Below are positions 1 through 6,219 of a stretch of 6,219 nucleotides of DNA, one piece after another; within the stretch, counting starts at the first letter, position 1; the number at the start of each line of letters is the position of its first letter. The notes under the pieces are model-generated. The model saw nothing but the letters and a program-made list of their open reading frames with translations. It made no database searches and was not told the DNA's origin. The position numbers and the translations under genes are program-made. Source of the DNA: Gammaproteobacteria bacterium (GTDB lineage Bacteria > Pseudomonadota > Gammaproteobacteria > Xanthomonadales > Xanthomonadaceae); NCBI GenBank assembly GCA_012510865.1, contig JAAZHF010000275.1, positions 1 to 6,219 of the forward strand. Direction: 5' to 3'.

Positions 1-8
1 GCATGGGG

Positions 9-19
9 GCACCTGGTGC
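9..19. repeat. Perfect 11-base palindrome GCACC-T-GGTGC
   Basis: Two five-base arms flank one central base, outside any gene and beyond the terminator. It could be half of an operator for a gene outside the window, but an 11-base palindrome in GC-rich DNA can occur by chance. Confidence 0.25.
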
Positions 20-21
20 GG

Positions 22-53
22 AAAGGGCGGCATTTTAAGCGATCATGCCGCCC
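22..53 (-). terminator. Rho-independent terminator closing the minus-strand gene set
   Basis: On the minus strand GGGCGGCAT (53-45) pairs perfectly with ATGCCGCCC (33-25), a nine-base stem with an 11-base loop, followed at once by TTT. The T run is short, common in high-GC genomes. On the plus strand the same hairpin is followed by CTCC, so it acts mainly on minus-strand transcripts. It lies 25 bases past the last lipoprotein stop. Confidence 0.75.
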
Positions 54-61
54 CTCCGGTA

Positions 62-76
62 CCGCGGTGCCCGCGG
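62..76 (-). repeat. Short GC-rich hairpin just after the lipoprotein stop
   Basis: CCGCGG, three bases, CCGCGG: the two arms pair perfectly over six bases with a three-base loop. It sits between the stop at 78 and the main terminator. It has no T run of its own, so it may help RNA stability or be a chance product of high GC. Confidence 0.4.
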
Positions 77-77
77 C

Positions 78-536
78 TCAGCCGGGCCGTGGCGCGGTCG
101 CCGCGACGAACCCGGGGTCGGTGAACAGCGCCTGCAGCAGCTTCTGCACCGCGGCCGCGTAGTTGTCGAAGGCGGTCGGGATCGCGATCGCGCCGAGGAA
201 CGAGGAGTCCCACTCGTGGTCGACCCGCAGCGTGCGGTCGTACACCACCTCGCCGTCGCGTCCCGCCGCCTTGAGCTCGGTGGCCAGTGCGTCGCGCAGG
301 TAGCCGGCATACGTTCCGTCGCTGCCAGGTTCCAGCCGGGACCCGCGGACCCCGAGCGCCGTGTTCTCCACGCCGTGGGCCGCGCTGAAGCCGCCGACCT
401 CGATCGACGTGCCGGCGGAGGCGAGCAGCGCCTGGCTGCTGCCCACCGATGGCTGGTACATCGGCGCCGGCATCGAGACGCAGGCGCCGAGCGAGGCCGC
501 GACGAGCGCGGCCATGGCAAGCCGCAGCCAGGCCAT
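78..536 (-). CDS. Small predicted outer-membrane lipoprotein of unknown function
   Basis: A 152-residue protein starting MAWLRLAMAALVAASLGAC, a textbook lipoprotein signal: short n-region with one Arg, hydrophobic core, lipobox LGAC with Cys19, and Val at +2 (no inner-membrane retention signal). The mature part is 134 residues. It contains TSIEVGGFSAAHGVEN (43-58), then TYAGYLRDALATELKAAGR (75-93), whose helix-then-strand pattern loosely recalls YajG-like envelope lipoproteins in which a helix ending ELxxAG precedes a strand. That resemblance is impressionistic and no function is claimed. A conserved-looking block YDRTLRVDHEWDSSFLGAI (99-117) follows. The ATG is two bases after the stop of the other lipoprotein gene (TGAGCATG), with only a poor GGGGCG-type ribosome site, so translation by reinitiation is likely. 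A strong terminator follows 25 bases after its stop. The start is well supported by the signal peptide. Confidence 0.8.
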   Translation of the reverse strand: MAWLRLAMAALVAASLGACVSMPAPMYQPSVGSSQALLASAGTSIEVGGFSAAHGVENTALGVRGSRLEPGSDGTYAGYLRDALATELKAAGRDGEVVYDRTLRVDHEWDSSFLGAIAIPTAFDNYAAAVQKLLQALFTDPGFVAATAPRPG

Positions 537-538
537 GC

Positions 539-1240
539 TCAGGGCGCCCCGAAGGCGCCGTCGTCCTCGAGCCGCTTGAGGGCGTTGAGCACGAGCTGGC
601 TGACGACGGTTTCGACCGCCTGCTGCACCGGCACCGGCTGCAGCCCCTCGGGACCGCCGTGGTTGCCGATGGTGGTGTGCAGGGCATGCTCGACCGTGGC
701 CTCGCGGGTGACGCCGTCGTGCGTCCAGGTGGCCGTGCACAGGTAGCCGTCGGTGACCATCGAGCCGACGAGGCCCATGGTCAGCCCCGTGCCCACTCCC
801 TTGGCGACCGCGTTGTCGGTCACCGGCACGTTGTCGATGACGATCGCGAGCTGGCCGTCGGCGGCCTTGGCACCGCCATGGACGACATCGTCGAAGAGCC
901 CCGAGGTGCGCACGGCCTCGAGCGCGATCAGGCGCGTTTCCTGGGTGGCGCGCGCATTGGCGTTGCCCTTGGTCCGGAATTCGAACAGCATGTTCGCCGA
1001 CTGCGGCTCGGCCGGTGCACGGAAGTCCTCGCTCCCGACCACCGGCAGCGCCGGGTCGACGTACATGCGGGCGCTGAGGCAGCCCGAGAGCGATACACAG
1101 ACGGCAAGCGCGGCTGCCGCCGCGCGGACGACCCGCGGGCGCGGACATGAAAAAGCATCCCGCGCGGAATGTGAACGCCGCGTCCGCCCGCGGCGGTGGA
1201 TCCGGGTCCCGGAGCGGCTCAATCGCCGGGCGGAGTCCAT
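539..1240 (-). CDS. Predicted lipoprotein of unknown function with a glycine-rich segment; start uncertain
   Basis: I do not recognise a named family. The ATG at 1240-1238 gives 233 residues with a lipoprotein signal core: VVRAAAAALAVCVSLSGC, lipobox LSGC, Cys54 as the lipidated residue. The residue after Cys is Leu, not Asp, which favours the outer membrane. The mature part (180 residues) has FEFRTKGNANARATQE (about 86-101), an alternating strand LAIVIDNVPV (131-140), a glycine-zipper-like stretch AVAKGVGTGLTMGLVGSMV (144-162) and a C-terminal amphipathic helix (about 205-225). The start is a problem: 53 residues before the Cys is long, the ATG overlaps the previous gene by 22 bases, and its upstream CAGGG is too close. 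TTG at 1222-1220 is the only other in-frame choice. An ATG at 1148-1146 is well placed but one base out of frame. The reading frame from Cys54 onward looks secure. The next gene starts 2 bases after its stop. Confidence 0.72.
   Translation of the reverse strand: MDSARRLSRSGTRIHRRGRTRRSHSARDAFSCPRPRVVRAAAAALAVCVSLSGCLSARMYVDPALPVVGSEDFRAPAEPQSANMLFEFRTKGNANARATQETRLIALEAVRTSGLFDDVVHGGAKAADGQLAIVIDNVPVTDNAVAKGVGTGLTMGLVGSMVTDGYLCTATWTHDGVTREATVEHALHTTIGNHGGPEGLQPVPVQQAVETVVSQLVLNALKRLEDDGAFGAP
1147..1175 (-). promoter_or_regulatory. Candidate sigma70-like promoter upstream of the lipoprotein pair
   Basis: The minus strand shows TTCACA (1175-1170, one mismatch to TTGACA), a 17-base spacer, then TTTCAT (1152-1147, two mismatches to TATAAT). 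The spacing is ideal and this is a rare AT-rich spot in a GC-rich sequence. A start of transcription near 1140 would leave no ordinary in-frame start codon for the first lipoprotein signal peptide, so the promoter and the gene model conflict. Confidence 0.3.
1150..1178 (-). terminator. Weak candidate intrinsic terminator after the GGDEF-EAL gene
   Basis: The minus strand reads GCGTTC, 12 bases, GGATGC, then TTTTT. The arms pair over six positions, two of them G-U, directly before the five-T run. The stem is weak for such a GC-rich genome and the same bases fit a promoter, so this is tentative. It lies about 40 bases past the stop at 1219. Confidence 0.3.
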
Positions 1241-3801
1241 CCCTGGCGCACGCGCATCGCCAGCTCGTCGGCGGGCATCCCCGGCGCGAACAGGAAGCCC
1301 TGGCCGACCGGCACGCCCAGCTCGAGCAGGTAGGCGTGCTGGGCCGTGTTCTCGATGCCCTCGGCCACCAGCCCCAGGCCCAGGCTGCGCGCGATGCCGG
1401 CGACCGCCTTGCACACGGCGACGTCGGAATCGTTGCCCGGCACCCCGGCCACGAACAGCTGGCTCAGCTTCAGCCCCTGGATCGGCAGCCGGCGCAGGTA
1501 GTTGAGCGCGCTGTAGCCCTCGCCGAAGTCATCGATCGCGAGGCTCACGCCGAGCGCGCGCAGGGCCTCGAAGTTGCCCTGCGTCTCCGGCGCGTCCTCG
1601 ATCAGCACCCGCTCGGTGAACTCAAGCTCCAGCGCCTGGCCGGGCAGGTCGTACTCGCGCAGCAGGTCGCGCACCGACGCCGTCAGGTCGCTGCCGAGCA
1701 GCTGGCGATAGGAGACGTTGACCGCGACCCGCACGATGCCGAGGCCGTCGTCGCGCCAGGCGGCGGCCTGGCGGCAGGCTTCGCGCAGCACCCAGTCGCC
1801 GATGCGGACGATGTCGCCCGTGCCCTCGGCCTGGGCGATGAAGTGGTCGGGGCGCATCTCGCCCAGGCGCTGGTTGCGCCAGCGGATCAGCGCCTCCGCG
1901 CCGACGATGCGCCCGCTGCCGAGCTCGACCTGCGGCTGGTAGACCAGGTGGAACTCGTCGTTGTCCGCCGCGTGGCGCAGCTGGGTCTCGAACTGCAGCC
2001 GCTCGCGCTGCGACTGCGCCAGCGCCGGCGTGTAGGACAGGCGGCCGTTGCGCGTCCTGCGCTTGCTCTCGTACATCGCGGCGTCGGCGTGCTGGATCAG
2101 CGACTGGGTGTCGCTGCCGTCCTGCGGCGAGCGCGCGAGCCCGATGCTGGCGGTGACGGCGAACTCGTCCTTGTCGAAGCCGAAGCCGACCGAGAACGCG
2201 GCCAGGATGCCGTCGGCGATGCGCTCGGGGCGCTGCGCGTCGTCGCCGCAGTCGCAGGCGACCAGGAACTCGTCGCCGCCGAAGCGCGCGATCAGGCCTT
2301 CGTCGCCGACCGCCCGGCGCAGGCGGCCCGCGGCCGCTGTCAGCAGTGAGTCGCCGGCGGCGTGGCCGAGCACGTCGTTGACCAGCTTGAAGCGGTCCAG
2401 GTCAATGTAGAGCACCGCGATCGCGCGCCCCTCGCCGAGCCGGCCGGCGATCTCGGCCAGCATCGCGTCGCGGTTGAGCAGGCCGGTGAGCGGGTCGCTG
2501 CGCGCGAGCACGCGCAGGTTCTGCTCGCCGTGCTTGCTGACCGTGATGTCCTGCAGCGTGCCGGTGACGCGCGCGGTGCCGGCGACGCCGCTCCCGCTCT
2601 CGCCGATCACGCGCACCCAGAAGGCCTCGCCGTCGCGCCGCGTGCCCTGCAGGTCCAGGTCGAAGCCGGTGCCGTCGGTGGCTTCGTCGAGCGCCCTGTG
2701 CAGGCGCTTGGCGTCGCCGGGAAGCAGCCGGTCGAGCAGGGTCTCGAGCTGGCCCGGGCGGTCCGCCTGGTCGAGGATGCGCGCGGCCTCGACGGTCAGG
2801 TAGAGGCGGCCGCTGGCGCGGTCCCATTCCCAGCCGCCGATGCTCGCCAGCGACTGCACGCGGTCGAACAGGGCGCTGTCGCGCTTGAGCGCGGTCACGT
2901 CCGAGAACAGCGACAGCACCTGGTCGGGACTGTTGCTGCCCGCCGGGTAGTGCGGGATGGAGGTCACCGACAGCCAGACCAGCCGCCTGCGCATCCGGTG
3001 GTACAGGCCGAGCAGGGTGCTGCCCACGAGCCGGCCCTCGCGCAGCGCGCGCATCGCCGGGAACTCGGACAGCGGCATCTCGCTGCCGTCCTCGCGCAGC
3101 AGCATCCAGTATTCGGGCAGCGTGCCGTCGCGGGGGATGCGGTCGCCCTGGTTGGCACCGAGCATGCGCATCGCCGCGGTGTTGGCGTGGATCAGCGAGC
3201 CGTCGGCGGCCTGGATCACCACGCCCTTGTCGATCACGTCCATCAGGTCGCGGTAGCGGGCCTCGGCCTCGCTGCGCCGGCTGAGGTCGCGTGCGACCGC
3301 GACCACGGCGCGCTGTCCCTCATGGTCGAAGCCCGCGGAGTGCACCTCGACCGGGAAGCGGGTGCCGTCGGCGCGCATGTTGCTGACCTCGACCACGTAG
3401 GTCTCGCCGCGGTCGATCGCCTCCAGCACCGGCACCATGTGGTCCTCGGGCAGGTCGGGGTTGAGCACGTGGATCGGCTGGCCGACCACTTCGTGGCGCG
3501 GGCGCCGGTAGGCCTCCATCCCGGCCTTGTTGAGGTCCAGCACGGTGCCGTCGGCGGCGATCACGCTGACCGGGTCCGGCACGGCGTGGAACAGCGCGTG
3601 GTAGCGCATCTGCGCGCTCTGGGCATCGGCGCTGGCCGCGCGCAGCGCGTCGGCCGCGGCGCGCAGGAGGCTGCGCGTCGCCTCCGGCAGCGAGTCGTCG
3701 AGGACCGCGGCATCGAGCCTCGCCAGCACCTCGCCGCCGTCGGCCGTGCCCGGCGCCTGCGCGGGCGATGGCGCCGCGGGCGCGGTCAGCGTGCCGTCCA
3801 C
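1219..3801 (-). CDS. Soluble PAS-PAS-PAS-GGDEF-EAL cyclic di-GMP synthase/phosphodiesterase
   Basis: An 860-residue dual-domain c-di-GMP enzyme. Order: short helical N-terminus (about 24-63), PAS1 (about 64-175), PAS2 (about 181-308, with WMLLREDG and a DVTALK end), PAS3 (about 312-424, IGGWEWD to LQDITVSK), GGDEF (about 425-590), EAL (about 600-855). No signal peptide or membrane segment is seen, so it is probably cytoplasmic and senses a signal through PAS. The cyclase site looks intact: [11 protein letters not shown] and GGDEF at 508-512. The I-site RxxD upstream is absent (residues 499-502 are GDEG). The EAL domain keeps EALIRW (636-641), Asn695, ExTE (Glu727, Glu730), DDFG (757-760), Lys778, AEGIE (813-817) and QGF (834-836). 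However, the usual KID is KLS (778-780), and loop 6 reads [10 protein letters not shown] rather than DDFGTGYSSL. The start is GTG, overlapping the lyase gene by 16 bases, with only a weak AAGG ten bases upstream; a GTG at codon 25 is an alternative. Which activity dominates cannot be told. Confidence 0.93.
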   Translation of the reverse strand: MDGTLTAPAAPSPAQAPGTADGGEVLARLDAAVLDDSLPEATRSLLRAAADALRAASADAQSAQMRYHALFHAVPDPVSVIAADGTVLDLNKAGMEAYRRPRHEVVGQPIHVLNPDLPEDHMVPVLEAIDRGETYVVEVSNMRADGTRFPVEVHSAGFDHEGQRAVVAVARDLSRRSEAEARYRDLMDVIDKGVVIQAADGSLIHANTAAMRMLGANQGDRIPRDGTLPEYWMLLREDGSEMPLSEFPAMRALREGRLVGSTLLGLYHRMRRRLVWLSVTSIPHYPAGSNSPDQVLSLFSDVTALKRDSALFDRVQSLASIGGWEWDRASGRLYLTVEAARILDQADRPGQLETLLDRLLPGDAKRLHRALDEATDGTGFDLDLQGTRRDGEAFWVRVIGESGSGVAGTARVTGTLQDITVSKHGEQNLRVLARSDPLTGLLNRDAMLAEIAGRLGEGRAIAVLYIDLDRFKLVNDVLGHAAGDSLLTAAAGRLRRAVGDEGLIARFGGDEFLVACDCGDDAQRPERIADGILAAFSVGFGFDKDEFAVTASIGLARSPQDGSDTQSLIQHADAAMYESKRRTRNGRLSYTPALAQSQRERLQFETQLRHAADNDEFHLVYQPQVELGSGRIVGAEALIRWRNQRLGEMRPDHFIAQAEGTGDIVRIGDWVLREACRQAAAWRDDGLGIVRVAVNVSYRQLLGSDLTASVRDLLREYDLPGQALELEFTERVLIEDAPETQGNFEALRALGVSLAIDDFGEGYSALNYLRRLPIQGLKLSQLFVAGVPGNDSDVAVCKAVAGIARSLGLGLVAEGIENTAQHAYLLELGVPVGQGFLFAPGMPADELAMRVRQGWTPPGD

Positions 3802-4685
3802 GCCCGCGCGACCTTGCTGCCGGTGTCCCGGCCGAGGACGCCGGCGAGCCAGTTCCCGGTCTCCACCAGGGCATCGAGGTCGACGCCGGTGGCGATGCCC
3901 ATGCCGTGCAGCATGTACACGAGGTCCTCGGTGGCGAGGTTGCCGCTGGCGCCGCGGGCGTAGGGGCAGCCCCCGGTGCCCGACACCGCGGCGTCGACGA
4001 CGGCCACGCCGTCCTCCAGGCAGGCGAGCACGTTGGCGAGCGCCTGGCCGTAGGTGTCGTGGAAGTGCACCGCCAGGGCCGACAGGGGCACCTCGGCGGC
4101 CACGGCGCGCAGCATCGCGCGCGCCGCGCCCGGCGTGCCGACGCCGATGGTGTCGCCCAGCGAGACTTCGTAGCAGCCCATCGCGTGCAGCGCGCGCGCG
4201 ACCCGCACCACCTCGGCGAGCGGCACCTCGCCCTGGTAGGGGCAGCCGAGCACGGTGGAGACGTAGCCGCGCACGCGCACGCCGTCGGCCTGCGCGCGCT
4301 CGAACACCGGCGCGAAGCGCTGCAGTGATTCCTCGATGCCCGCATTGGTGTTGCGGCGGTTGAACGCGTCCGAAGCGGCGGTGAACACGGCGACCTCGTC
4401 GACGCCCGCGGCGCGGGCCCGTTCATAGCCCTGCAGGTTCGGCACCAGCACCGGGTAGCGCACGCCGGGGCGGCGCGCGATGCCGGCATAGACCTCGGCC
4501 GCGTCGGCGAGCTGCGGGACCCACTTCGGGCTGACGAAGCTGGTCGCCTCGATCGCCTGCAGGCCCGTCGCCGAGAGCCTGTCCACGAGCTCGACCTTGG
4601 TCGCGGTGGGCACGATCGCGGATTCGTTCTGGAGGCCATCGCGAGGCCCCACCTCGACGATCCGGACCTGCCCGGCAACGCCCAC
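3786..4685 (-). CDS. mvaB: Hydroxymethylglutaryl-CoA lyase
   Basis: Cleaves (S)-3-hydroxy-3-methylglutaryl-CoA to acetyl-CoA and acetoacetate, the last step of leucine degradation (liuE in liu operons); a soluble, divalent-cation-dependent TIM-barrel enzyme of the HMGL/DRE-TIM family. The 299 residues match the usual bacterial length. The N-terminal strand [11 protein letters not shown] (11-21) carries catalytic Arg15 and metal ligand Asp16. [14 protein letters not shown] (45-58) is the second family block. HFHDTYGQ (207-214) supplies metal ligands His207 and His209. The lyase signature [15 protein letters not shown] (235-249) holds the active-site loop Cys240 and Asn249. No key residue is missing. 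The start is GTG, chosen because a strong GGAGGA lies five bases upstream and the next block begins almost at once. It follows mccA by one base and its last 16 bases overlap the next gene, so an operon is likely. Confidence 0.96.
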   Translation of the reverse strand: MGVAGQVRIVEVGPRDGLQNESAIVPTATKVELVDRLSATGLQAIEATSFVSPKWVPQLADAAEVYAGIARRPGVRYPVLVPNLQGYERARAAGVDEVAVFTAASDAFNRRNTNAGIEESLQRFAPVFERAQADGVRVRGYVSTVLGCPYQGEVPLAEVVRVARALHAMGCYEVSLGDTIGVGTPGAARAMLRAVAAEVPLSALAVHFHDTYGQALANVLACLEDGVAVVDAAVSGTGGCPYARGASGNLATEDLVYMLHGMGIATGVDLDALVETGNWLAGVLGRDTGSKVARAWTAR

Positions 4686-4686
4686 C

Positions 4687-6219
<1,533 letters not shown>

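Noticed and set aside
78..1148. 356-codon single frame that would join the ATG at 1148 to the second lipoprotein
   Set aside because: Upstream of the second signal peptide it is Arg/Gly-rich sequence without structure, while the other frame carries a lipobox and a plausible protein. The internal signal peptide marks the real start at 536.
1147..2349. 400-codon plus-strand open frame opposite the GGDEF-EAL gene, starting MKKHPARN
   Set aside because: It is rich in Ala/Arg/Gln/Leu/His with no domain or motif, lies wholly antisense to a gene with clear catalytic motifs, and reflects the base composition of high-GC DNA.
2362..3963. 533-codon plus-strand open frame, rich in His, Val and Arg
   Set aside because: It is antisense to the PAS/GGDEF region and the end of the lyase gene. 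Its composition is that of a mirrored high-GC coding strand, with no recognisable fold.

Overview
The window is very GC-rich and densely packed. Every supported gene lies on the minus strand, so transcription runs from position 6219 towards 1. Base composition, the liuD-liuE order, abundant c-di-GMP enzymes and small lipoproteins fit a high-GC gammaproteobacterium, probably Xanthomonadaceae (Lysobacter/Luteimonas-like). That placement is inference from gene content, not a computed classification.

Layout in transcription order: (1) 6219-4687, the biotin carboxylase/biotin carrier subunit of methylcrotonyl-CoA carboxylase, with its start outside the window. (2) 4685-3786, hydroxymethylglutaryl-CoA lyase, one base after the previous stop and with its Shine-Dalgarno inside the end of mccA. 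(3) 3801-1219, an 860-residue soluble PAS-PAS-PAS-GGDEF-EAL protein whose GTG start overlaps the lyase gene by 16 bases. (4) A short junction at about 1220-1147, with weak terminator-like and promoter-like signals superimposed. (5) Two small lipoprotein genes of unknown function, stop at 539 and 536-78, separated by 2 bases. (6) A clear hairpin terminator at 22-53 that closes the unit.

Genes 1 and 2 catalyse late steps of leucine/isovalerate catabolism: carboxylation of 3-methylcrotonyl-CoA, then cleavage of HMG-CoA to acetyl-CoA and acetoacetate. Gene 3 makes and/or degrades cyclic di-GMP. Its overlap with the lyase gene suggests co-transcription with the catabolic genes, but the sequence does not show a functional link. 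The lipoproteins are probably a cotranscribed envelope pair.

I found no mobile element, CRISPR array, RNA gene or convincing new defence or biosynthetic system. The points most worth checking are the missing normal start of the first lipoprotein gene, the unusual EAL active-site variants, and the coupling of the c-di-GMP enzyme to leucine catabolism.
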